DNA of 19,677 bases. Source: Lentisphaerota bacterium (lineage in GTDB: Bacteria; Verrucomicrobiota; Kiritimatiellia; RFP12; UBA1067). The stretch's first letter is position 1, and each line of letters opens with the position of its first letter. The notes beneath the pieces are model-generated. The model did not search any database. It was given only the letters and a program-made list of their open reading frames with translations, and was not told the DNA's origin. The translations under genes were made by a program, and so were the position numbers. This document shows positions 1 through 7,767 of the stretch, in pieces. The stretch is from the NCBI GenBank assembly GCA_015061765.1, contig SUVZ01000024.1, forward strand, positions 1 through 19,677. Direction: 5' to 3'.

Positions 1-146
1 GGCATGACGGCCGCCTGTTCACAACGCACCAGTACCCACAGGGTGGGGGCTTCAAGCACTCTAACAATCATTTCATTGCATGAACCGACCCACACTCATG
101 CACGAAGCCTCATAAAATATATGGAAACGCCCATTTCAGGTCCGCC

Positions 147-2573
147 GTGGCAATAAAAGGGCTCTACTCCGGAGTTGTGGATTCCTCATCCGGATGGATC
201 CACCTTTATTCAAGAGACGACACGATCACAGGTGGAGTAATTCTCAGGAAAGGATCGGTAAGATGCCATGGCGAGAATGTCCTCGGCGGCAGCTATCTTT
301 CGATGAGGAGCACTCTCGGTGGTACTGAAGCCACCTTCATCGACATGAACGGCTTCGACCAGACGGTTTCCCACATTATTTCGTCCGCAAGTCCCAATCC
401 TTCGATTGCGGCCTTGGGCGGCAAGATAAAGAGTGATGAGCCGGCAGTATTGACCATCGCCGGCATGAATTCGGGCTCGACGTTTACAAGCTACTATGGC
501 GTCGATGGAAAAGTCTCGGTCGTTCTCGATGTGGACGCGACGAGCTCTCAGCGGTTCGACTGCAGGACGAGCACCACGACAGGTTCGCTAGAGGTGAAGA
601 GCGGCGTCTTCGAGATTACAGGGACTGCGACATTCCGGAACGTCCCGGCGATAACCGTCGGCGAGAGCGGGACGTTTCTTTTGAATTCCGGTGCCGAGGC
701 GGCGTTGTCCGGATTGAAGTCGCTCAAGGTTGACGGCAGATTCTCTGTTGGCGGTTCGTGCTTAAATCCGTTCGGAGAGTTTCATTCCATCGAGCTTGGC
801 GACAATGCGGAGCTGGTGCTGCCCGACGACATGGTCCTCTTTGTCGATTCATTGAAGACAAATGGCGTTGAGCTCGTCGGCCGCATTGCATCCGGCGACC
901 TTCCGCAGCTGAAGTCTGGTTCTGTCATAGTCAAGACCCCGACTTCGGAGAACGCATGGGTCGGCGGTGGTGAAAACGAGTCCATCGCATCTGCGGCGAA
1001 CTGGGATTCAGAGGGGATTGATCTCTTGGGCGGAATGAACGCTGTTTTTGCATCACCGGAAGCTGTAGGGTTCAGGGCTTGTGTCGATCAGGATGCGATA
1101 TTGGACCATGTCGACCTTTCCTCGGCGGCAGGGTTTGAGTTCTACGGAGAGAGCGTCCTTTCGGTGAAAGGAGGTATTGCGGCTGAACGTCCTGATGGAG
1201 AGTCTTCGCCGGTATATTCGTTCCAGTCGCCTGTTGATTTTATGCGCTCCCAGACGCTGTCTGTGTCGGAAGGAACGACAGTGAGGTTCAGCGGCGGCAT
1301 CAGTGCGGACGGACGCATAGGCAAGACTGGAGCCGGAAAGCTTGAATTGTCCGGATCGAACGTCTGGGACGGCGCACTCATCGTCTCGAACGGAGCGATA
1401 GACATTACTGGGACGATAACGACATCCAGGGGTGTTGATGGATCCGTCATTTCAGGGAAGGATGCCGACGGTGCGCTGTCGTTGCATATGTCTCCCTCTT
1501 CCGGGGCTTCTGCCAACCACTATCTCACGGTTTCCAACGCCGTCATCGAGAAGCCTATCTGGTTCGCAATGGGCGAACATTCCTCGTCCAGTTTCTTCAT
1601 TGTCCCGGCTGCTACGACGAATGTGTTCAGGGGCTTCTTTCATTCGGCGGATGAGGCAAACCAGCGGTTCTGGATTGCAAAGGATGCGGTTGTCGTCTTC
1701 GAGGGGGGTGGAAAGTTGCCGTGGAACTTCTATCAGGCGGGCATCGGCACGGTGTATTTCCGCAGCAAGCCGTTCACGACCTCGTTTGGCAACGCCTCGC
1801 ACTACTATGCTCTGAGCGGGGGCACTGCGGGTGTCGGCACCGCAGTGTTTGAAGTTGGCGGGAACAGCATGAAGTGGCTTACCATAACCGGCGACGGCGG
1901 AAATATCGATATGCGCGTGGACAACGTACTGGACGCGGACAGCTCCATCAAGATGACGGGATACTGGATATCTGGCAGGCAGGGATCCGTGCTCAAGTTG
2001 AACGATACGTTCCAGACGGTTGGATGCATATCCGCAAATTGTGGGGGAAGCGACTGTTCGTGGATAGAGGGCTCCGGCGCCACGCTGTATCTTACGAACA
2101 ATGTGACCACGCGCAATTCGATATGTGCAATCCCGTTCAAGGGCGATGTGTCACTGAAGTTCGATTCGCCCGGAACAATGATGCTGACGAATGCGATAAG
2201 TTCATCGTGCGGCAGACTGGAAGTGGAACGCGGGACGGTGACGCTGGCGCATGACGCGGCATGGACGAACGTGAGCGAGGTGGCCGTTTCCGGCGACGGC
2301 CGATTGGTGGTGGATGCGCAGGAAGGTGTCAGGGCACAGCCGGTGTTCGGCAAGGAGGCGACACTCAGTTTTGCCGATAATGGTGTTCTGGACATAGCGG
2401 ACGGCATATCCGTGCGCGTCAAGCACCTTTTTGTCGGCGGGGTCAAGATGCCGAGGGGAATATACAACTACAGCAGTGTGTCGGACGAGAATGTCAAAAA
2501 GCATTTTGCGCCGAACTCCACTGGTGTTGTCAGTGTCCGTGGAGAAGGTTCGTTCACGGTTACGATACGATAG
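147..2573 (+). CDS. Beta-helical protein with autotransporter-type repeat; possible 5'-truncated gene
   Basis: This 808-residue protein is rich in Gly, Ser, Thr, Val and short beta-strand turns, as in the passenger part of surface or secreted beta-helix proteins. Residues about 390-422 form one recognisable passenger-associated repeat (GKTGAGKLELSGSN followed by a G-x-L-I-V-S-N-G turn). A WVGGGENES...NW motif near residue 271 starts a new beta-helical section, as in multi-repeat proteins of PVC bacteria. The C-terminus (VGGVKMPRGIYNYSS, then GVVSVRGEG) resembles the closing segment of such proteins. No C-terminal translocator barrel is seen. The GTG start at 147 has only a weak AGG upstream (138-140), and no signal peptide follows. 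The frame is open back to a TGA at 81-83. The missing export signal suggests that the N-terminus is lost, mutated or wrongly called. Substrate and function are not recognisable. Confidence 0.7.
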   Translation: MAIKGLYSGVVDSSSGWIHLYSRDDTITGGVILRKGSVRCHGENVLGGSYLSMRSTLGGTEATFIDMNGFDQTVSHIISSASPNPSIAALGGKIKSDEPAVLTIAGMNSGSTFTSYYGVDGKVSVVLDVDATSSQRFDCRTSTTTGSLEVKSGVFEITGTATFRNVPAITVGESGTFLLNSGAEAALSGLKSLKVDGRFSVGGSCLNPFGEFHSIELGDNAELVLPDDMVLFVDSLKTNGVELVGRIASGDLPQLKSGSVIVKTPTSENAWVGGGENESIASAANWDSEGIDLLGGMNAVFASPEAVGFRACVDQDAILDHVDLSSAAGFEFYGESVLSVKGGIAAERPDGESSPVYSFQSPVDFMRSQTLSVSEGTTVRFSGGISADGRIGKTGAGKLELSGSNVWDGALIVSNGAIDITGTITTSRGVDGSVISGKDADGALSLHMSPSSGASANHYLTVSNAVIEKPIWFAMGEHSSSSFFIVPAATTNVFRGFFHSADEANQRFWIAKDAVVVFEGGGKLPWNFYQAGIGTVYFRSKPFTTSFGNASHYYALSGGTAGVGTAVFEVGGNSMKWLTITGDGGNIDMRVDNVLDADSSIKMTGYWISGRQGSVLKLNDTFQTVGCISANCGGSDCSWIEGSGATLYLTNNVTTRNSICAIPFKGDVSLKFDSPGTMMLTNAISSSCGRLEVERGTVTLAHDAAWTNVSEVAVSGDGRLVVDAQEGVRAQPVFGKEATLSFADNGVLDIADGISVRVKHLFVGGVKMPRGIYNYSSVSDENVKKHFAPNSTGVVSVRGEGSFTVTIR

Positions 2574-2578
2574 AGCCG

Positions 2579-2599
2579 TCTGCGGAGGCTTCCGGCGGA
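2579..2599 (+). terminator. Stem-loop after the beta-helix gene, possible terminator
   Basis: Six bases after the TAG stop, TCTGCGGA (2579-2586) can pair with TCCGGCGGA (2591-2599) around a GGCT loop, with one bulged base and one G-T pair. No U-tract follows, so it is not a classical intrinsic terminator. It sits between the stop codon and the next promoter, which fits a transcription boundary. Confidence 0.3.
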
Positions 2600-2606
2600 T
2601 ATGGTG

Positions 2607-2628
2607 TATAATATGTAGATACAAGGAG
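2607..2628 (+). promoter_or_regulatory. -10 box and Shine-Dalgarno site of the phosphoesterase gene
   Basis: A consensus TATAAT lies at 2607-2612. AAGGAG at 2623-2628 sits 8 nt before the ATG at 2637. No good -35 hexamer is seen 17 nt upstream. The predicted leader is about 18 nt and contains the Shine-Dalgarno site, unlike the five leaderless-type promoters elsewhere in the window. Confidence 0.55.
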
Positions 2629-2636
2629 CGTGTGAT

Positions 2637-4343
2637 ATGTCCAAGAAGGCAAAACTTTTAACGACGCGCAAGGAATTCCTGTCAGGCGCGGCTGCGGTCG
2701 GCGCGGCACCGTTCGTTCGCACGTGGGGGGCTGACGGCGGCAAGCCATTGTGGAAGGCCGGGCTCATGACCGACACCCACGTGCACAAGACCATGGAGAG
2801 CTGTTCCCGCGTTCGCGCGGCGTGTGAACTGTTCGCAAGGCACGAAGTGGATCTTGTCGTGAATTGCGGCGACATCGCTGATCTGTATTACCCTACGGGA
2901 TTCCAGTCTCTGCGCAAGGTGTACAGCGAGAGCTTCAGGGACAAGAAGCCCGAGGAGGTGTGGGTATACGCCAATCATGACCGTCTTCGCAGAAAGGAAC
3001 CTTGGCAGGAGGTGATGAAGGACGTCCGCCGCCTGCTTGGTATACCGCACGAACCGTATGCGTCCATCGATTTCAAGGGATATCCGCTGATCGTGTTCCC
3101 TCAGTGGATCGACTATGGGCGCGCAAAGGTGATGCTTGATGAAGCGTGCGCGAAATATCCGGGCAAGCCGGTTTTCGTGTTTGACCATATTCCGCCGCAG
3201 GCCACGACCGACAGTTCCATCACGTGGGGTTCGTCCGAACGAAGGAAATTCTACTCGAAATATCCTCGCGCTGTAGTGTTCACGGGGCACGCACACGGTT
3301 CTCTGCGCAGTGAACTCAACATCTGGCAGGGCGCTTTTACAACCGTCAGTCTCGGTTGTCTTTCATCTTGGGGCGGCCATGCGGTTGGAGGCGCTCCGCG
3401 AAGCAAGCCGTCGCATGACGTCGCATTGATGGAGGCCTATGCCGACAGGCTTGTCGTCAGGCGCTTTGACGTCCGCGACGGCAGGGAGTACACCGATGCG
3501 CCGGTATGGACCATTCCGCTTCCGTTCAATCCCGCGACGGCTCCGTACCGCAGGGATAGGACAGTCAGGGCGGAGCCCGTACCGCAGTTTGCCGCCGGAG
3601 CGAAGCTTTCCGTCGTGCCGAAGGGGACGCCATGCGAGAAACTGGAGATATCGTTTCCGAAGGCTGAAGGTCCGCACGGAGTGTACATCTATCGTCTTGA
3701 GATTGAGGACGACAAAGGGTGCAAGCTTGCCCGTCAGGACGAGTTCGGGCAGTTTTGGCTGCCGTCGCATGAACGTCAGCCGATGTTGACCTATTCGCTT
3801 TCCTCCGGGTATTTTGATGCAGGCCGCACCTATCGGATTGTCGTGACTCCGGTCAACTGCTTTGGTGTCGGCGGACGTCCGATATCGGCAGAGGTTAAGG
3901 CGGTGCGGTCGGATGGCGCGCTCTTGTGGGAAAGCGCCGATCCGATGAAGGAATGCCGGTTCATGGCCGGACTGTCAGGCGGAAAGCCTGTGCCGGTCAA
4001 GGACGGGTGGTATCAGATGTCAGGAGGGAATCACCGCATGGAGATGCCGCCTGAGGTGTGGAAGGGAAAAGCGGGCACGAGATTCCGGTTTATCGTCGAT
4101 CTTGAAATGGAGCAGCCGGGCACGAGGACGTGGACGATCGTGCTGCGCAATCCGGATCCTCTGAAAAACGCGAATGCCCGCATTGCGACGCCTCGCGGAA
4201 AGTCCGGGAAGCAGCGGTATGTGATCGAGTTCGCCAAGCAGGGGGATGATTTCAGGTACTATCTGCTTATCCGCGAAGGCGAAGCGGGCAGACTGCGCAT
4301 CAACTATGCGCGCTTGGAGCGTCTGCCTGACAAGATGCAATAA
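2637..4343 (+). CDS. Calcineurin-like metallophosphoesterase, probably exported
   Basis: This 568-residue protein begins with a Tat-like leader: T-R-K-E-F-L at residues 10-15, then an Ala/Gly-rich hydrophobic stretch to about residue 26. The twin arginine is R-K rather than R-R. The metallophosphoesterase domain covers about residues 40-260 and shows the metal-binding motifs in order: D46-T-H48, G-D79-x-x-D82, A-N113-H114-D115 (usually GNHD), H184 in FDHIPP, and G-H218-A-H220. These residues would hold two metal ions for phosphoester hydrolysis. About residues 300-425 look like a beta-sandwich (fibronectin III-like) region, and the last 140 residues are another beta-rich region; neither is assigned. 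The natural substrate cannot be read from sequence. The gene has its own -10 box and Shine-Dalgarno site and follows the beta-helix gene, so both may act at the cell envelope. This link is inferred from position only. Confidence 0.82.
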   Translation: MSKKAKLLTTRKEFLSGAAAVGAAPFVRTWGADGGKPLWKAGLMTDTHVHKTMESCSRVRAACELFARHEVDLVVNCGDIADLYYPTGFQSLRKVYSESFRDKKPEEVWVYANHDRLRRKEPWQEVMKDVRRLLGIPHEPYASIDFKGYPLIVFPQWIDYGRAKVMLDEACAKYPGKPVFVFDHIPPQATTDSSITWGSSERRKFYSKYPRAVVFTGHAHGSLRSELNIWQGAFTTVSLGCLSSWGGHAVGGAPRSKPSHDVALMEAYADRLVVRRFDVRDGREYTDAPVWTIPLPFNPATAPYRRDRTVRAEPVPQFAAGAKLSVVPKGTPCEKLEISFPKAEGPHGVYIYRLEIEDDKGCKLARQDEFGQFWLPSHERQPMLTYSLSSGYFDAGRTYRIVVTPVNCFGVGGRPISAEVKAVRSDGALLWESADPMKECRFMAGLSGGKPVPVKDGWYQMSGGNHRMEMPPEVWKGKAGTRFRFIVDLEMEQPGTRTWTIVLRNPDPLKNANARIATPRGKSGKQRYVIEFAKQGDDFRYYLLIREGEAGRLRINYARLERLPDKMQ

Positions 4344-4418
4344 TACGGTATTTCACGGAGTGTAACAGGAGTTTTCTGTGGCCTCATTCGGCCCCAGTTG
4401 TGAGGTCTTGCCCCAGAA

Positions 4419-4447
4419 TGGAAACAAGAGGGTCTATATGGTATAAT
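4419..4447 (+). promoter_or_regulatory. Extended -10 promoter, near-leaderless, nuclease-ATPase copy A
   Basis: TG-G-TATAAT (4439-4447) is a perfect extended -10. TGGAAA at 4419-4424 is a partial -35 with 17-nt spacing. Only 9 nt separate the -10 from the ATG at 4457 and no Shine-Dalgarno is present. Transcription about 7 nt after the hexamer would give a leader of only a few bases. Confidence 0.65.
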
Positions 4448-4456
4448 TGTCAGTCG

Positions 4457-6058
4457 ATGAAACCGATAGCGACAGATACCTACAACTTTGAGGGGCTGAT
4501 AACCCGCGGGTACACATATGTCGATAAGACCGAAGTGCTGTATCCGCTTGTCAACGATTCGATCGGCAGCCAGTTCTTCCTGTCTCGTCCGCGTCGGTTC
4601 GGCAAGTCTCTTCTGATCTCGACCTTCAAATCGCTTTTTCAGGGACGGAGGGATCTTTTCAGGGGGCTTGCGATTGATTCTCTTGATTTTGACTGGAAGG
4701 AGTATCCCGTTCTTCATCTTGACATGGGGTCGATGCAGCGTCCTGAGGTCGCCGAATTTGAAGATATCCTTTGCCGATCGCTTGATAGATTGGCGGCTGA
4801 ACAAGATGTGGAGATTTCCAATTCGAAAATACCTGCAGATAAGTTCATATCGCTATGCGATGCCTTGGCTGCGAAGTCTCCGCATAGGCAGTTCGTGATG
4901 CTTGTCGATGAATACGACAAGCCGCTTCTGGGCACGCTCAATACGCCCGAGGTCGTCAAGTTCCGCGACGCGCTCAAATCATTCTATTCCGTCATCAAGA
5001 CGAAAGAGAGTTTGATGCGCTTTACGTTCATCACGGGAATCAGCAAATTCTCGAAGGTGTCGATTTTCTCGGATCTCAACAATCTTATCGACATTTCGAT
5101 GAGCGCCCAGTTTGCGACGCTTCTTGGCTATACGCACGATGAGGTAAAGAAGTTCTTTCCTGATTGGATAGAGAAACTTGCGAAAACGCTCGGTATTTCA
5201 TGTGATGAAGCATTTGGCGAAATAGTTAAATGGTATGACGGCTATAAATTTCATCATTCAGCGGAGCCAGTCATAAATCCGGTGTCTCTCGGACTTTGCC
5301 TTCGTGATTCTGAGTTTAAAACCTATTGGTCCTCAACTGCGGTACCGACATTTTTGATCGACATCCTCAAAACGCGACCTCTTAATTTCGCATCTGTCGG
5401 TATTACTGAGGATAGGCTTGATACGTATGAACCTGACAAGCCGGACATCACGACGCTGTTGTATCAGACGGGCTATCTGACGATCAAAGGCTTTTGCCAG
5501 TTTGTGGCATTGCGCAAATACGATCTTGGATTTCCGAATCTTGAGGTGCAGAATTCTTTCGTCACCAAATTGGCGCCGGCTTATACCGGTATCGAACCAT
5601 CAGCCTCTGAATCTGCGCAGATCATGGCTGCGGAAGCGCTTTACGGCCATGATGTCGCGAAGTTTGTCGCAGCGCTCAAAGTGTTTTTCCGGAACATTCC
5701 GTACAATCTGACTGACAGGCAGAACGAGCAGATGTGGCAGGCGATCGTATATGTCGTCTTGAAGGCGCTTGGCGTCGGCGTGTTTGGAGAAGTTGAAACC
5801 AACGACGGGCGCATCGACATGGTCGTAGACCTGCCCGGCGATATCTACATAATCGAGTTCAAGCTTGACAGGCCGGCTGTAGAGGCGATGGAGCAGATCA
5901 AGGGCAAGGACTACGCGGGCAAATACGCACTTTCGGGCAAGCGCATTACCCTTATCGGCATTTCCTTCTCGTCCGAAAAGCGCACGATTGTCGAGGAGCT
6001 CGTGGAGGAGGCAAGAGGGGAAGTCGCGAGTTATAAGTCATGTGAGAAAATGCTATAA
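4457..6058 (+). CDS. AAA-ATPase-like / PD-(D/E)XK nuclease protein, copy A
   Basis: This 533-residue protein belongs to the widespread family with an AAA-ATPase-like N-terminal domain (PF09820 type) and a C-terminal PD-(D/E)XK nuclease-like domain (PF08011 type). The P-loop is the family's RPRRFGKS (44-51), Walker B is FVMLVDEYD (D151, E152), and a conserved FITGISKFSKVSIFSDLNN segment follows. The nuclease core shows D454 in GRIDMVVD, then E467-F-K469, the expected D...ExK arrangement. The family is often multi-copy; its role is not established and defence or mobile-element functions have been suggested. The ATG at 4457 was chosen over upstream starts because the paralogue at 6070 starts with the same MKPIATD and because the promoter -10 lies at 4442-4447. 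Compared with copy B it has a longer C-terminal tail of about 14 residues. Its stop TAA (6056-6058) lies inside the -10 box of copy B. Confidence 0.88.
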   Translation: MKPIATDTYNFEGLITRGYTYVDKTEVLYPLVNDSIGSQFFLSRPRRFGKSLLISTFKSLFQGRRDLFRGLAIDSLDFDWKEYPVLHLDMGSMQRPEVAEFEDILCRSLDRLAAEQDVEISNSKIPADKFISLCDALAAKSPHRQFVMLVDEYDKPLLGTLNTPEVVKFRDALKSFYSVIKTKESLMRFTFITGISKFSKVSIFSDLNNLIDISMSAQFATLLGYTHDEVKKFFPDWIEKLAKTLGISCDEAFGEIVKWYDGYKFHHSAEPVINPVSLGLCLRDSEFKTYWSSTAVPTFLIDILKTRPLNFASVGITEDRLDTYEPDKPDITTLLYQTGYLTIKGFCQFVALRKYDLGFPNLEVQNSFVTKLAPAYTGIEPSASESAQIMAAEALYGHDVAKFVAALKVFFRNIPYNLTDRQNEQMWQAIVYVVLKALGVGVFGEVETNDGRIDMVVDLPGDIYIIEFKLDRPAVEAMEQIKGKDYAGKYALSGKRITLIGISFSSEKRTIVEELVEEARGEVASYKSCEKML

Positions 6059-6059
6059 T
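6031..6059 (+). promoter_or_regulatory. Extended -10 promoter inside the 3' end of copy A
   Basis: TG-C-TATAAT (6051-6059) is an extended -10 lying across the last codons of copy A; the hexamer 6054-6059 contains its TAA stop. TTATAA at 6031-6036 is a weak -35 with 17-nt spacing. Ten nucleotides without Shine-Dalgarno separate it from the ATG at 6070. Confidence 0.6.
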
Positions 6060-6069
6060 GATATTCGCA

Positions 6070-7629
6070 ATGAAGCCTATAGCGACAGACACCTACAACT
6101 TTGAGGGGCTGATAACCCGCGGGTACACTTATGTCGATAAGACCGAAGTGCTGTATCCGCTTGTCAACGATTCGATCGGCAGCCAGTTCTTCCTGTCTCG
6201 TCCGCGTCGGTTCGGCAAGTCTCTTCTGATCTCGACTTTCAAGTCGCTTTTTCAGGGACGGCGGGATCTTTTCAGGGGGCTTGCGATTGATTCTCTTGAT
6301 TTTGACTGGAAGGAGTATCCCGTTCTTCATCTTGACATGGGGTCGATGCAAGCGCCGACCGTAGCCGAGTTCGAAGAGAAGGTTATTGATCAATTGCTTT
6401 CCCGGGCCAGGGAATTGGAAGTAGAGGTTGAAAAGTCGTCAATTCCTTCCATTGTCTTTACTCGCCTTTGCGAGGCTCTGTCGGCGAAGTCTCCGCATAG
6501 GCAGTTCGTGATGCTTGTCGATGAATACGACAAGCCGCTTCTGGGCACGCTCAACACGCCCGAGGTCGTCAAGTTCCGCGACGCGCTCAAATCGTTCTAT
6601 TCCGTCATCAAGACGAAAGAGAGTTTGATGCGCTTTACGTTCATCACGGGGATCAGCAAATTCTCGAAGGTGTCGATTTTCTCGGATCTCAACAATCTCA
6701 CCGACATATCAGCAGATGAACAATTTGCGACGCTTCTTGGTTATACACATTCAGAATTGACTAAGCATTTTTCCGAACACATAGAAGCGTTAGGGAAACA
6801 GCTCGGCGTTTCGGCGGCGGAGGCCTTTAATGAAATCATAAAATGGTATGACGGTTACAGATTTCATTATGCTTCAGAGCTTGTTGTAAATCCAGTGTCC
6901 ACAGGGCTGTGCTTAAATAAAAAGGAGTTTCGTGCATATTGGTCATCGACTGCGGTGCCGACATTTTTGATCGATATCCTTAAGACGCATCCGCTTAACT
7001 TTGCATCCGTCGATATTGCGGAGGAGCGGCTTGACACGTACGAGCCTGACAAGCCGGATATTACGACGCTCCTGTACCAGACAGGCTATTTGACGATAAA
7101 AAGCTGCGAGAGTTTTGGGCATAAGCGCAGATACAATCTTGACTTCCCGAATCAAGAAGTGAAAGATTCGTTTCTAAGCCGTCTTATCCCTGCGTACTCG
7201 GGATTGGATGTCGCTTACGCCGAATCAGCGCAGTTTGCAGCGATAAAGGCGATCTTTCAGCATGATGTCCCGGCATTCATCAAGGCGCTTAAATGCTTTT
7301 TTTCGAATATTCAATACGATTTGACCGACCACCAGAATGAGCAGATGTGGCAGACGATCGTCTATGTCGTGCTTGCTTCGGTTGGTGTGAATGTGCATGC
7401 CGAAGTAAAGACCAACGACGGGCGCATCGACATGGTCGTAGACCTGCCCGGCGATATCTATATAATCGAGTTCAAGCTTGACAGGCCGGCTATAGAGGCG
7501 ATGGAGCAGATCAAGGGCAAGGACTACGCGGGCAAATACGCACTTTCAGGCAAGCGCATTACCCTTATCGGCATTTCCTTCTCATCCGAAAAGCGCACGA
7601 TTGTCGAGGAGCTCGTGGCAGAACTGTGA
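6070..7629 (+). CDS. AAA-ATPase-like / PD-(D/E)XK nuclease protein, copy B
   Basis: This 519-residue paralogue of copy A has the same architecture and numbering: P-loop RPRRFGKS (44-51), Walker B LVDEYD (D151/E152), and nuclease residues D454 and E467-x-K469. Residues 1-94 are identical to copy A, as is a stretch of about 70 residues around Walker B and the following ITGISKFSK segment. The last 65-70 shared residues differ at one position. The regions between are clearly diverged. It ends in ELVAEL, without the tail of copy A. An in-frame ATG at 6058 overlaps the stop of copy A and would add four residues (MIFA). I prefer 6070 because MKPIATD is the start shared with copy A and the -10 box occupies 6054-6059. 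The pair may act as two related subunits or as a donor-recipient pair for gene conversion; both are inference. Confidence 0.87.
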   Translation: MKPIATDTYNFEGLITRGYTYVDKTEVLYPLVNDSIGSQFFLSRPRRFGKSLLISTFKSLFQGRRDLFRGLAIDSLDFDWKEYPVLHLDMGSMQAPTVAEFEEKVIDQLLSRARELEVEVEKSSIPSIVFTRLCEALSAKSPHRQFVMLVDEYDKPLLGTLNTPEVVKFRDALKSFYSVIKTKESLMRFTFITGISKFSKVSIFSDLNNLTDISADEQFATLLGYTHSELTKHFSEHIEALGKQLGVSAAEAFNEIIKWYDGYRFHYASELVVNPVSTGLCLNKKEFRAYWSSTAVPTFLIDILKTHPLNFASVDIAEERLDTYEPDKPDITTLLYQTGYLTIKSCESFGHKRRYNLDFPNQEVKDSFLSRLIPAYSGLDVAYAESAQFAAIKAIFQHDVPAFIKALKCFFSNIQYDLTDHQNEQMWQTIVYVVLASVGVNVHAEVKTNDGRIDMVVDLPGDIYIIEFKLDRPAIEAMEQIKGKDYAGKYALSGKRITLIGISFSSEKRTIVEELVAEL

Positions 7630-7650
7630 AATGAAAGAGGAATGTGTAAT

Positions 7651-7767
7651 ATGCTGAAATATCCAGATCTTGTGATTGGTGGAAGTCAGGACTGTTTCAA
7701 ATATCATGATATCAATAAATCAATCGCTTATGTATTGGCGGGAGAAGTGGTGGCAACTATCTCATGA
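7651..7767 (+). CDS. Small 38-residue ORF translationally coupled to the glycosyltransferase
   Basis: An ATG at 7651, preceded by AGAGGAA (about 7636-7642), opens a 38-codon frame beginning MLKYPDLVIGGSQDCF and ending AGEVVATIS. Its TGA stop (7765-7767) overlaps the ATG of the next gene (7764-7766) in an ATGA junction, the classic arrangement for translational coupling. The downstream glycosyltransferase has no well-placed Shine-Dalgarno of its own; the nearest purine stretch is around 7739-7746. Ribosomes finishing this frame may therefore start it. The peptide has no clear membrane segment and I do not recognise it. It could be a real small protein, a leader peptide, or the remaining N-terminus of a gene lost when neighbours were inserted. 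Confidence 0.45.
   Translation: MLKYPDLVIGGSQDCFKYHDINKSIAYVLAGEVVATIS

Larger units (their letters stand above)
4457..7617 (+). repeat. Direct tandem duplication with 1613-bp offset, mosaic identity
   Basis: Copies 4457-6004 and 6070-7617 align without net gaps at a constant offset of 1613 bp. Three blocks are almost identical in DNA: 4457-4738/6070-6351 (8 differences in 282 nt, all silent), 4871-5086/6484-6699 (4 differences in 216 nt, all silent) and 5798-6004/7411-7617 (about 4 differences in 207 nt, one changing an amino acid). Between them, blocks differ strongly in DNA and protein, for example residues 95-138. Confidence 0.9.

Noticed and set aside
1..156. Short frames before the beta-helix gene: one open in frame 3 to TGA 81-83 (ends NNHFIA), one from ATG 4 to 156.
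   Set aside because: Both are too short and unrecognised. The first might be the tail of a gene outside the window, the second has no protein-like composition; neither can be supported.
1805..2467. Minus-strand 220-codon open frame inside the beta-helix gene.
   Set aside because: Its composition is that of an antisense shadow, with no Shine-Dalgarno or family motif; the plus-strand frame explains the sequence.
4361..4410. Possible terminator hairpin after the phosphoesterase gene (GGCC...GGCC and CCTCA...TGAGG).
   Set aside because: Stems are only 4-6 bp, compete with each other and lack a U-tract.
4400..4456. Earlier start for nuclease-ATPase copy A at 4400.
   Set aside because: The extra residues are not shared with copy B and the -10 box (4442-4447) lies inside them.
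4304..4804. Minus-strand open frames of over 100 codons opposite copy A (and the matching one at 6031-6393).
   Set aside because: They mirror the conserved plus-strand coding DNA, appear twice only because the gene is duplicated, and have no start signals.
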